Assembly: GCF_029239295.1 (NCBI RefSeq)
Contig: NZ_JAQZBC010000002.1
Span: 124,001-188,000, forward strand
Source of the DNA: Sphingomonas sp.
Lineage (GTDB): Bacteria; Pseudomonadota; Alphaproteobacteria; Sphingomonadales; Sphingomonadaceae
Reading direction: 5' to 3'
Length of the DNA stretch: 64,000 nucleotides
This document shows, piece after piece, positions 35,055-42,790 of the stretch. Within the stretch, counting starts at the first letter, position 1. The number at the start of each line of letters is the position of its first letter. Made by a program: the position numbers and the translations under genes. The notes beneath the pieces are model-generated. The model was not told the DNA's origin and searched no databases. It saw only the letters and a program-made list of their open reading frames with translations.

Positions 35055-36878
35055 TCAGCGCTGCCCGGCGATCCAGTCGGCCACCTTGCGCTCCAGTACC
35101 GGCATCGGCAGCGCGCCCGTATCCAGCAGAGTCGCATGGAAGCCGCGCGGGTCGAACTTGGCGCCCAGCTTCGCCTTCGCGTCCGCCTTCAGCCGCAGCA
35201 TGGTCAGCTGCCCGATCTTATAGGCAAGTGCCTGGCCCGGAATCGCGATGTAGCGCTCCACCTCGGCGGTCGCGTCGCTTTCCGGCATTGGCGAATTGTC
35301 GATCATGTAGCGGATCGCCTGTTCGCGGGTCCAACCCTTGGCATGGATGCCGGTGTCGACCACCAGCCGCATCGCGCGCAGCATCTCGTCGTTCAGTCCG
35401 CCCATCCGCTGATACGGGTCGGTTTCGACGCCAAGCTCGGGATACAGCGTCTCGGCGTAAAGCCCCCACCCCTCGACGAACGCCGTATTGCCGCCAAAGC
35501 GCATGAACGCGGGTAGGCTTTCGTTCTCCTGCGCCAGGCTGATCTGGAAATGGTGGCCGGGCACCGCCTCGTGGAGGTACAGCGTCTCCATGCCCCACAG
35601 GTAGCGGTTCGCCAGATCGTAGGTGTTGTAATAGAAGATACCCGGTCGCGAACCGTCGGGCGTCCCCGACTGATAGGATCCCGCCGCTGCCGTCTTTTCC
35701 CGGAACGCGGGGACCGGACGAATATCCAGCGGCGTCTTTGGGATCAGGGCGAATTGCTCGCGCACCCGCGCATCGACCTTCTTGCCGACCGCGGCATAGC
35801 CGGCGGCGATCTCCTCGGCGGACTTGGGCTGGAACCGCGGGTCCGTCCGCAGATGACGGAAGAACTCGGGCAAGCTTCCCTTGAACCCGGCACGCTCCTT
35901 CTGCTGCTCCATTTCGGCGAGGATCCGCGCCACTTCGCGCAGGCCGAGCTGGTGCACATCCTCGGCCTTCAGCGGCAGGGTCGTGTTACTTTCGATCAGA
36001 TAGTCATAATAAGCCGCCCCGCCCGGCAGCGCGGACATGCCGATCGTGTCGCGCGCCTTGGAAAGGTAGTCGCGCTGCAGGAAGTCGCGCAGCCGCTGAT
36101 GGGCCGGGTTCAGCACATCGGTGACCTGCGCTGCATAGGCCGCCGTCAGGCGGGCGCGATCTGCGGCGGCGACGGTGTCGGGAAACTTCGTCACTGGTTC
36201 GTAGAACAGCGACTCCTTCACCGGCGGGGCGAGCAGATTGTCCAGCTGTCCAATCACGTTCTGCACCACCAGACGTGGCGGCATGATGCCCTGCGCCATG
36301 CCGACCCGCGCGCGCTCGATGATCCGATCGACCAGCGCCGCATATTGCGCGTTGCGCTTCAGATTATTGTCATAGTCTTCGGTCGTCTTGAACGGCGCAG
36401 CGCCCTGCCCTGAGGCGAACTCGGGGTAGAATGTCTGGAAACCGCGGAAGTGATTGACCGGCAGCACGTCGCTGATGCGGCGCAGGGCGGGGTCAAACGC
36501 CTTCAGGTCGCGCGCGCGATCGCTTTCGAAGACATCATAGGCGATCCTGTCGACCGGCCCCAGCTTCGTGCGGTCGATCTTCTTCAACGCCTTCAGATCA
36601 TCGACCAGCGCCTGCCGCTCCGCCTCATCATAGGCGCGGGTGAAATAGTCCCCCAGCCGGTCAGCGTAGCGCAAATCGCCGCGTGAAATCGCCTCGATCG
36701 GGTTGCGGCGCAGCGCGGCTTCATTGCTTTCCTCGAACAAGCGGCGGAGCTTCGCGCCCTCGGCAGCCTGGGTCGCGGTCAGCGTTGTAGCGCCTGCCTT
36801 TGATGGGGCTGGGCTGGTCTGGGCAGTGGCAAGGGCGGGAATGGCGATCGACAACAAGAGCGGGAGAACCAGGCGCAA
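35055..36878 (-). CDS. DUF885-family secreted metallohydrolase
   Basis: 607 residues starting at TTG 36876-36878, preceded by AAAGG at 7 bases; from there a normal signal peptide runs to ALATAQ. The zinc-binding HEAVPGHHFQ and downstream FVEGWGLYAE are the hallmarks of DUF885, a family related to thermolysin-like peptidases. The frame continues upstream to 36950 but that extension would put 24 non-signal residues before the hydrophobic core. Probable role: periplasmic or lipid-anchored peptidase; the substrate is unknown. Confidence 0.88.
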   Translation of the reverse strand: MRLVLPLLLSIAIPALATAQTSPAPSKAGATTLTATQAAEGAKLRRLFEESNEAALRRNPIEAISRGDLRYADRLGDYFTRAYDEAERQALVDDLKALKKIDRTKLGPVDRIAYDVFESDRARDLKAFDPALRRISDVLPVNHFRGFQTFYPEFASGQGAAPFKTTEDYDNNLKRNAQYAALVDRIIERARVGMAQGIMPPRLVVQNVIGQLDNLLAPPVKESLFYEPVTKFPDTVAAADRARLTAAYAAQVTDVLNPAHQRLRDFLQRDYLSKARDTIGMSALPGGAAYYDYLIESNTTLPLKAEDVHQLGLREVARILAEMEQQKERAGFKGSLPEFFRHLRTDPRFQPKSAEEIAAGYAAVGKKVDARVREQFALIPKTPLDIRPVPAFREKTAAAGSYQSGTPDGSRPGIFYYNTYDLANRYLWGMETLYLHEAVPGHHFQISLAQENESLPAFMRFGGNTAFVEGWGLYAETLYPELGVETDPYQRMGGLNDEMLRAMRLVVDTGIHAKGWTREQAIRYMIDNSPMPESDATAEVERYIAIPGQALAYKIGQLTMLRLKADAKAKLGAKFDPRGFHATLLDTGALPMPVLERKVADWIAGQR

Positions 36879-37117
36879 CAGATGACCTTTCGATGGGGTT
36901 GCCCCACACCTAGAACCTGTCGGCCACTCGCGGCAATGCCGCCGGCTCACGCAATCGGCGATTGAGGCGAATGCCGGTTGTCACGCCGACGCGTCCTCAA
37001 GAGCCGTAGCACCGCCTGCCGCCGCGCCCTCGCATGTCGCCCCGTGCCGTGCCTCGTACCGAAACGCGCCATGATTTCACATGCGGGCCAGGCTGTTGAC
37101 CGCGCCGCAACGAAAAT

Positions 37118-37144
37118 GGGCCGCCCGGTTGTCCCGGACGGCCC
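37118..37144 (-). terminator. Intrinsic terminator of the cold-shock gene
   Basis: An 11-pair stem (GGGCCG..CCGG with one G-U pair) and a 5-base loop lie 29 bases past the stop at 37174. On the minus strand the stem is followed by ATTTTCG. The rest of 36879-37173 holds the presumed promoter of the DUF885 gene and no gene. Confidence 0.75.
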
Positions 37145-37173
37145 TTCCCTCTCCTAGTAGCAGAAGCGGGGTA

Positions 37174-38007
37174 TTAGCTGGAGGTCGACAGGTTGACCGC
37201 TGCGTACTTGCCGCGACGATCGACTTCGATCTCGAACGACAGGCGATCGCCCTCGTTCAGGCTCGACATGCCTGCACGCTCAACAGCAGAGATGTGCACA
37301 AAGGCGTCAGGCTGACCGTCGTCGCGCTGAATGAAGCCGAAGCCCTTCATCGCGTTGAAGAACTTGACCGTGCCGGTCGCCTTCTCACCAGTCAGCTCAC
37401 GCTGCGGGCCGCCTGCGCCGCCCGGACGCGGGCCGCGATCAGCGCCACCGAAGCCGCCATCACGCGGAGGAGCGCGATCGGTCACCGCCATCGGCTCGCC
37501 TTCGATCTTGAGGTCGGTCGCAGAGATGCGGCCGCCGCGATCGACGAGCGTGAAGCCAAGCGGCTGGCCTTCGGCAAGACCGGTCAGGCCAGCCTGCTCG
37601 ACTGCGGAGATGTGCACGAACACGTCCTCACCGCCGTCATCGCGAACCACGAAGCCGAAGCCCTTCTGCGCGTTGAAGAACTTGACCACGCCGGTGCCTT
37701 CGCCAACGACCTGCGGAGGCATGCGATTGCCGCCACCAAAGCCGCCGCCACCGCCGCCGCCGCCGCGGAAACCACCGCCGCCGCCGCCGCCGCCGAAGCC
37801 GCCACCGCCGCCACGGAAGCCACCGCCGCCGCCGCTGAAGCCGCCGCGATCACCACCACCAAAACCACCACGGTCGCCGCCGAAACCGCCGCCGCCGAAA
37901 CCGCCGCCGCCACCGAAGTCGCCGCCGAAATCGCCGCCGCCGAAGTCATCGCGCTTGTCGCGCCCGCGTCCGCCACGATTGCCGCGGCCACCTTTGTCGT
38001 AACCCAT
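37174..38007 (-). CDS. Tandem cold-shock-domain RNA-binding protein with Gly/Phe/Arg-rich N-terminus
   Basis: 277 residues from ATG at 38007. Residues 1-94 are a low-complexity region of FGGG, DRGG and FRGG units. Cold-shock domain 1 spans about 104-168 and domain 2 about 211-275, each with KGFGF (RNP1) and FVHI (RNP2) motifs. The linker at 183-200 is again Gly/Arg-rich. Single-domain CspA proteins are about 70 residues, so this is a larger chaperone-like RNA binder; the head resembles sequences that condense with RNA. The 5' region 38008-38289 is long, as in cold-shock mRNAs, and contains TAATAC as a possible -10 box. Confidence 0.9.
   Translation of the reverse strand: MGYDKGGRGNRGGRGRDKRDDFGGGDFGGDFGGGGGFGGGGFGGDRGGFGGGDRGGFSGGGGGFRGGGGGFGGGGGGGGFRGGGGGGGGFGGGNRMPPQVVGEGTGVVKFFNAQKGFGFVVRDDGGEDVFVHISAVEQAGLTGLAEGQPLGFTLVDRGGRISATDLKIEGEPMAVTDRAPPRDGGFGGADRGPRPGGAGGPQRELTGEKATGTVKFFNAMKGFGFIQRDDGQPDAFVHISAVERAGMSSLNEGDRLSFEIEVDRRGKYAAVNLSTSS
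37726..37944. repeat. Trinucleotide-type low-complexity tract in the cold-shock gene
   Basis: The plus strand shows long runs of ccgccg and ccaccg interrupted by gaa or aaa, coding on the minus strand for Gly runs with Phe, Arg and Asp. Such tracts can change length by replication slippage in multiples of three. The antisense strand has a long apparent open frame here that is only a by-product of the repeat. Confidence 0.85.
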
Positions 38008-38254
38008 AAACCCTGTTCGTCTTCCCGCTCCGCCCGCAAAATCGTTCAAGTCCCGCGCGATGGACGGCCGGCGCGGAGCTTCGTGACGCGAAAGCTGATG
38101 CGCCACGAGACTCGTCATAGCGCATCCTGGCACCCATCGCGAATAGAATCGTCGCCAAAAACAAGTATTACGCTTCGATCATTGCGTAACTGTCGCGTTG
38201 AAAGCACAGCTTGTCGCTTGATTTGCTGCAAAAACGTCAGTGTGCGGTGGGTTG

Positions 38255-38283
38255 TTGAGCCTTTCTGCTCGTCGCGCTACGGC
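38255..38283 (+). promoter_or_regulatory. Possible promoter of rnd, placing the start close to the ATG
   Basis: TTGAGC (38255-38260), 17 bases, TACGGC (38278-38283). The expected transcription start is 6-8 bases later, at the ATG of rnd (38290), which would make a leaderless mRNA. Each box matches the consensus only partly. Confidence 0.3.
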
Positions 38284-38289
38284 ACGACG

Positions 38290-38910
38290 ATGGCCGTACA
38301 TTTTCATGAAGAAGACCTGCCGGGCGATGTGTTCGCACCGGGCGCCCCGCTCGCCGTGGACACCGAGACGATGGGCCTCATCACCCCGCGCGACCGGCTG
38401 TGCCTGGTGCAGATTTCGGACGGCATGGGGGATGAGCATCTCGTGCGGTTCAACCCCGGTTCTGATTATGCCGCGCCCAATCTGCGCGCGGCACTGGCCG
38501 ATCCGGCCCGGCTGAAGCTCTACCACTTCGGTCGTTTCGATATTGCGGCGATCCGCCACTATATGGGGATCGTTGCCGCCCCGGTATATTGCACCAAGAT
38601 CGCGTCGCGGCTGGTGCGCACCTATACCGACCGTCATGGCCTGAAGGAGCTCGTTCGCGAATTGCTGGGGCAGGACATTTCCAAGCAGCAGCAATCGTCG
38701 GACTGGGGCGCCCCGGAACTGAGCGAACCGCAGCGCGAATATGCCGCCTCCGACGTCCGCTTCCTCCACCGGCTGCGGGAAGAACTCGACCGGCGGCTGG
38801 CGCGCGAAGGCCGCACGGCGCTGGCGCAGGCCTGCTTCGATTTCCTGCCGCACCGCGCTGAACTCGATCTCGCCGGTTGGCCCGAAACCGATATCTTCGC
38901 GCATGCCTGA
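38290..38910 (+). CDS. rnd: Ribonuclease D-like 3'-5' exonuclease (short form)
   Basis: 206 residues: a DEDD exonuclease domain alone. Metal ligands are in VDTETMGL (DxE), FGRFDIAAI and YAASDVRFL (YxxxD), with TKIASRLVRTYTDRHGLKEL between. The HRDC domains of full RNase D are missing, as in the short alphaproteobacterial form. It trims 3' ends of tRNAs or other small RNAs. It lies divergently from the cold-shock gene, and lptC follows 140 bases later. Confidence 0.9.
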   Translation: MAVHFHEEDLPGDVFAPGAPLAVDTETMGLITPRDRLCLVQISDGMGDEHLVRFNPGSDYAAPNLRAALADPARLKLYHFGRFDIAAIRHYMGIVAAPVYCTKIASRLVRTYTDRHGLKELVRELLGQDISKQQQSSDWGAPELSEPQREYAASDVRFLHRLREELDRRLAREGRTALAQACFDFLPHRAELDLAGWPETDIFAHA

Positions 38911-39050
38911 CGTTTGCGCCGCGCGCTGCCGCCCCACCGTGCCCGCGATGCGGGCCGGCGTGGTTCGGCGCGCGCTGCGCCCTTTTCGCGCGTCGTGGCG
39001 TTTGTTGCCCACCGGCCGAACGGTGACGCCCCAGGGGAAATGCGGCACGC

Positions 39051-39689
39051 ATGTCTGAGATCGCCCTACGCGAACGCACGAAACGCCAGCGTTGGGCCGC
39101 GCCTGGCAGTCGGCACGATCGGCTGATCGGCGTGACCTACTGGTTGCTGCCGGTCCTGATCGGTGTCCTGGCCGCGTTCCTGGTGATGGCGCCGCTGACC
39201 CGGGCGGGCGATGTTTCCTTCGTTCTGGACAAGAACATGGTCGAGGTCGCGAAGGAGCGGCTCAAGATCCAGAAGGCGCAATATCGCGGCTCTGATGCCA
39301 AGGGGCAGCCGTTCTCGCTCAACGCCGGCTCTGCCGTGCAACGCAGCTCGGCCGAGCCGGTCGTGCAGTTGAACGAGCTGATCGCGCGTATCCGGCTGGA
39401 GGATGGCCCCGCTTCGTTGACCGCGCCCAGCGGCCGCTACGACATGGAGAGCGAGCGCGTGAACGTGGATGGGCCGATCGCCTTCCGTGGACCCAACAAC
39501 TACACGCTCGACACGCAGGATGCCGAGGTTGATCTGAAAACCCGCAAGCTTCGTTCTCGCGACTCGGTGACGGGGACCGTGTCTCAAGGTACGTTCAGCG
39601 CCGACAGGCTGGATGCCGATCTTGAGGCGCGAACCGTCACATTGCGTGGCAATGCCCGCTTGCGCGTGAACCCGCGAGGGGCGAGATAG
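39051..39689 (+). CDS. lptC: LPS export periplasmic protein LptC
   Basis: 212 residues. One membrane helix (about 28-48) anchors a periplasmic beta-jellyroll domain; FVLDKNMVEVAKERLKIQKAQYRG is the family N-terminal region, and the C-terminal half consists of regular short beta-strand repeats (LTAPSGRYDMES, GTFSADRLDADLEAR). It links the LptBFG transporter to LptA. It is the first of lptC-lptA-lptB-rpoN, separated from lptA by 6 bases. Confidence 0.92.
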   Translation: MSEIALRERTKRQRWAAPGSRHDRLIGVTYWLLPVLIGVLAAFLVMAPLTRAGDVSFVLDKNMVEVAKERLKIQKAQYRGSDAKGQPFSLNAGSAVQRSSAEPVVQLNELIARIRLEDGPASLTAPSGRYDMESERVNVDGPIAFRGPNNYTLDTQDAEVDLKTRKLRSRDSVTGTVSQGTFSADRLDADLEARTVTLRGNARLRVNPRGAR

Positions 39690-39695
39690 CGCGCC

Positions 39696-40238
39696 ATGAC
39701 ACGTCCGGTCCTTTTCGCCCTTTTGCTGGCCTCCGCCTCGCTGGCGACCTCGGCCGGCGCTCAGACGCGGCACAATACCAATGCGCCGATCGACTTTGCC
39801 GCCGATACGATCGAGCTGCAGGATCGCGCCAATCGGGCGGTGCTGCTGGGCAATGTGTCCGTGCGCCAGGCTGAAATGTCGCTGAGCGCCGCGCGGATGA
39901 CCGTGAACTACACCGGTCAGGTGGTCGACGGCAGCCCGCAGGTTTCGCGGCTGGATGCGTCCGGCGGCGTCGTGGTGCGTCGCCCCGACCAGACGGCACG
40001 CAGCCAGTTTGCGGTCTATGATCTGAACCGGCGCGTCATCACCATGATTGGCGGCGTGTCGCTGACGCAGGGCGCCAACACGGTGAACGGCGGGCGGTTG
40101 ACGATCAACCTCGACACCGGTCGCGCCGTGATTGACGGATCGTCGGTCCGCGGCGGCGGCAGCGGCGGCGCGGGCAATACCACGACGGCGCCGTCGGGCC
40201 GCGTCACCGGCACCTTCTCGGTCCCCAAGCGAAACTGA
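39696..40238 (+). CDS. lptA: LPS transport periplasmic protein LptA
   Basis: 180 residues. A signal peptide ends ATSAGAQ; the OstA/LptA jellyroll follows (IDFAADTIELQDRANRAVLLGNV ... VSLSAARMTV-type strands), and a Gly/Ser-rich tail ends GTFSVPKRN. It forms the periplasmic bridge carrying LPS to the outer membrane. It sits between lptC and lptB. The tail is longer and more polar than in E. coli. Confidence 0.92.
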   Translation: MTRPVLFALLLASASLATSAGAQTRHNTNAPIDFAADTIELQDRANRAVLLGNVSVRQAEMSLSAARMTVNYTGQVVDGSPQVSRLDASGGVVVRRPDQTARSQFAVYDLNRRVITMIGGVSLTQGANTVNGGRLTINLDTGRAVIDGSSVRGGGSGGAGNTTTAPSGRVTGTFSVPKRN

Positions 40239-40369
40239 CCGGGAGCAACGCACCGCGATCGGGGGTTTCCCTCCACGCGTGCATTATGCATCATCGGTGA
40301 TGCATGATCCCTGCCAGTTGCCCTGCGACTGACGCGGCACTGGAACGATTGGCGAGGCAAGAACAGGCG

Positions 40370-41146
40370 ATGGACGACGTCACGACACTCGACGAAGTGG
40401 AAGCAGTCCACGAAGCGCCGATCTCCGATGGGCTTCAGGTCGTCTCGATCGCGAAGTCCTATGACAAGCGTACCGTGCTGCGCGACGTGTCGGTGTCGGT
40501 CGGTCGTGGCGAGGTCGTGGGCCTGCTCGGCCCCAACGGCGCCGGCAAGACGACGTGCTTCTATTCGGTCATGGGGCTAGTGAAGCCCGACGCCGGGCGG
40601 ATCATGCTCGACGGCGAGGATATCACCGGGCTGCCGATGTACCGGCGTGCGATCCTGGGGCTCGGCTATCTGCCGCAGGAAACCTCGATTTTCCGCGGGC
40701 TGACGATCGAAAAGAACATCCTGACCGTTCTCGAACTGAACGAGCCGGACGCTACGGCACGCCAGCAGAAGCTCGACAAACTACTCGACGAATTCGGGCT
40801 CACCAGGCTGCGCGACGCGCCCGCCATGGCCTTGTCCGGTGGTGAGCGGCGCCGCGCGGAAATCGCGCGGGCGCTCGCAGCCGATCCGTCGATCATCCTG
40901 CTGGACGAGCCGTTCGCCGGCATCGACCCGCTGTCGATCGCCGACATCCGCGCACTGGTGAAGCAGCTGAAGAGCCGCGGCATCGGTGTGCTCATCACCG
41001 ATCACAACGTGCGCGAGACGCTCGAGATCGTCGATCGCGGCTATATCATCTATGATGGCCGCGTGCTGTTCTCCGGCGCCCCGGCGGATCTTGTCGCCGA
41101 CCCCAACGTGCGGCGGCTCTACCTGGGCGAAGAATTCTCGCTCTGA
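40370..41146 (+). CDS. lptB: LPS export ABC transporter ATPase LptB
   Basis: 258 residues from ATG at 40370; the frame is open back to 40304, but the shorter start gives the usual length. Walker A is GPNGAGKT, signature LSGGERRR, Walker B IILLDEPFAGID and the switch histidine in ITDHNVRET. LGYLPQETSIFRGLTI is the LptB-type Q-loop region. It powers LPS extraction with LptF and LptG, not in this window. Followed by rpoN, an order conserved across Proteobacteria. Confidence 0.95.
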   Translation: MDDVTTLDEVEAVHEAPISDGLQVVSIAKSYDKRTVLRDVSVSVGRGEVVGLLGPNGAGKTTCFYSVMGLVKPDAGRIMLDGEDITGLPMYRRAILGLGYLPQETSIFRGLTIEKNILTVLELNEPDATARQQKLDKLLDEFGLTRLRDAPAMALSGGERRRAEIARALAADPSIILLDEPFAGIDPLSIADIRALVKQLKSRGIGVLITDHNVRETLEIVDRGYIIYDGRVLFSGAPADLVADPNVRRLYLGEEFSL

Positions 41147-41150
41147 TCCG

Positions 41151-41261
41151 ATGCTGAACCCCGCTCTCCTCACTGTCTTGGCCCAGGCCTGGACCGTGCG
41201 TGGCCGGGGTGGCGTCGGGCACAACCACGCTCATGCCGCGCGCGGGATGGTCGTGCGATGA
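41151..41261 (+). CDS. Possible 36-codon coupling ORF between lptB and rpoN
   Basis: ATG at 41151 lies 4 bases after the lptB stop, and its TGA overlaps the rpoN ATG (ATGA at 41258-41261). The product would be 36 residues with a hydrophobic first half (MLNPALLTVLAQAW) and a His/Arg-rich end. There is no good ribosome-binding site, so it could only be translated by reinitiation after lptB. It may be chance. Confidence 0.25.
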   Translation: MLNPALLTVLAQAWTVRGRGGVGHNHAHAARGMVVR

Positions 41262-42751
41262 GTCTCGCCCCGCGCCTCGACCTGCGCCAGTCGCAATCGC
41301 TGGTGATGACGCCGCAACTGCAGCAGGCGATCAAGCTGCTGACGCTGTCGAATCTCGAGATCGAGGGCGTGATTGCGGAGGAGCTGGAAAAGAACCCGCT
41401 GTTGGAGGCGCTGCCCGCAACGGATGATTCGCCCGTCCCCGAGCGGGAGCCAGAGCTGCTGCGCGAGGAGCCGGCACCCGCCGACGAACTCATCATCGCC
41501 GGCGAGGCGGCCGGCGAGGCGCTGGATGTCGACATCGTCGCCGAACGGTTTGACGACGGCCCCACTGACGGCATGGTCGGTGATCGGGTGGCCGGCGACG
41601 GCCTGGGGCTGAACGGAGCGGCCGGCGCAGGCCCCGAGGACGGGCCGGATCTCGACGCCTTCGCAGCCGGCGACCTGTCGCTGGCCGACCATCTTCTGAA
41701 ACAGGCCGGCGAAGTGCTTGGCGGCACCGATCTGTTCCTCGCCCAGCATCTGATCGATCTGATCGACGAAGCCGGCTACCTCACCGCCAATCTGCTCGAC
41801 GTCGCCACCAGGCTGGGCGTCGCGTTGGGGGAGGTGGAACGCCTTCTGACGGTCGTGCAGACCTTCGACCCGACCGGCGTCGGTGCACGCGATCTGGCGG
41901 AATGTATCGCGCTTCAGGCGAAGGAGGCGGATCGCTACGATCCGGCGATGGCGCGGCTGATCGCCAACCTCGATCTGGTGGCGCGTGGCGACCTGCCCCG
42001 GCTGAAGCGGATCTGCGAGGTCGATGACGAGGATATGGCGGACATGATCCGCGAGCTTCGCGGCTATGATCCAAAGCCCGGCCTGCGCTTCGGTGGGGAG
42101 CCGATGCAGGCGGTGACGCCTGACCTACACGTTCGCCGGACGCGTGGCGGATGGGTGGTGGAGCTCGACAATGCCACCCTCCCCCGCGTTCTCGTCAATC
42201 GCCGCTACCACGCGGAGCTATCCTCCGGGCAGCAGGACAAGGCGTCAAAGGCATGGTTGGGCGACATGCTGGCGAGCGCCAACTGGCTGGTGAAGGCGCT
42301 CGACCAGCGGCAGAAGACGATCATCCGCGTGGCCACCGAAATCGTGCGCCAGCAGGAGGCCTTCTTCCTGAAGGGGGTGGCGCATCTTCGCCCGCTGACG
42401 CTGCGGCAGATCGCCGACGCGATCGAGATGCACGAATCCACCGTCAGCCGGGTGACATCCAACAAATATCTCAGCTGCTCGCGCGGCCTGTTCGAGCTGA
42501 AATACTTCTTCACCTCCGCGATTCAGTCGGCCGACGGCGGAGATGCGGTATCCGCCGAAGCGGTGAAAAGCGCGATCCGCTCCCTCGTCGCGAACGAAGG
42601 CGCCAAGATCCTGAGCGACGACACGATCGTTGAGCTGCTCAACGCCAAGGGCTTTGACATCGCTCGTCGCACGGTCGCCAAATACCGCGAGGCGATGGGG
42701 ATCGGCAGCTCGGTGCAGCGGCGGCGCCAGCGCGCGCTCAGCGGCGGATAA
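41258..42751 (+). CDS. rpoN: RNA polymerase sigma-54 factor
   Basis: 497 residues. Region I is Gln/Leu-rich (LRQSQSLVMTPQLQQAIKLL), which binds the core enzyme and activators. Region II is an acidic, poorly ordered stretch (about 50-130). Region III ends with a helix-turn-helix and the RpoN box ARRTVAKYRE that reads the -24 element. It directs transcription from -24/-12 promoters with AAA+ activators such as the PrsR-like protein at 3613-5013. It ends convergently 39 bases from the AtuA-like gene. Confidence 0.96.
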   Translation: MSLAPRLDLRQSQSLVMTPQLQQAIKLLTLSNLEIEGVIAEELEKNPLLEALPATDDSPVPEREPELLREEPAPADELIIAGEAAGEALDVDIVAERFDDGPTDGMVGDRVAGDGLGLNGAAGAGPEDGPDLDAFAAGDLSLADHLLKQAGEVLGGTDLFLAQHLIDLIDEAGYLTANLLDVATRLGVALGEVERLLTVVQTFDPTGVGARDLAECIALQAKEADRYDPAMARLIANLDLVARGDLPRLKRICEVDDEDMADMIRELRGYDPKPGLRFGGEPMQAVTPDLHVRRTRGGWVVELDNATLPRVLVNRRYHAELSSGQQDKASKAWLGDMLASANWLVKALDQRQKTIIRVATEIVRQQEAFFLKGVAHLRPLTLRQIADAIEMHESTVSRVTSNKYLSCSRGLFELKYFFTSAIQSADGGDAVSAEAVKSAIRSLVANEGAKILSDDTIVELLNAKGFDIARRTVAKYREAMGIGSSVQRRRQRALSGG

Positions 42752-42785
42752 GCGGGCGCCGAGCTGGTGGGGCCCGGCCGCCCGC
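42752..42785. terminator. Hairpin between convergent rpoN and AtuA-like genes
   Basis: GCGGGCG (42752-42758) and CGCCCGC (42779-42785) form a perfect inverted repeat directly after the rpoN stop, with a GC-rich loop. No strong U run follows on either strand. A bidirectional terminator is the likely role. Confidence 0.4.
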
Positions 42786-42790
42786 CGTTC

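Noticed and set aside
37081..38289. Plus-strand extension upstream of rnd with long Ala/Thr/Glu runs
   Set aside because: It is the antisense of the Gly-rich cold-shock gene; the rnd domain begins at 38290.
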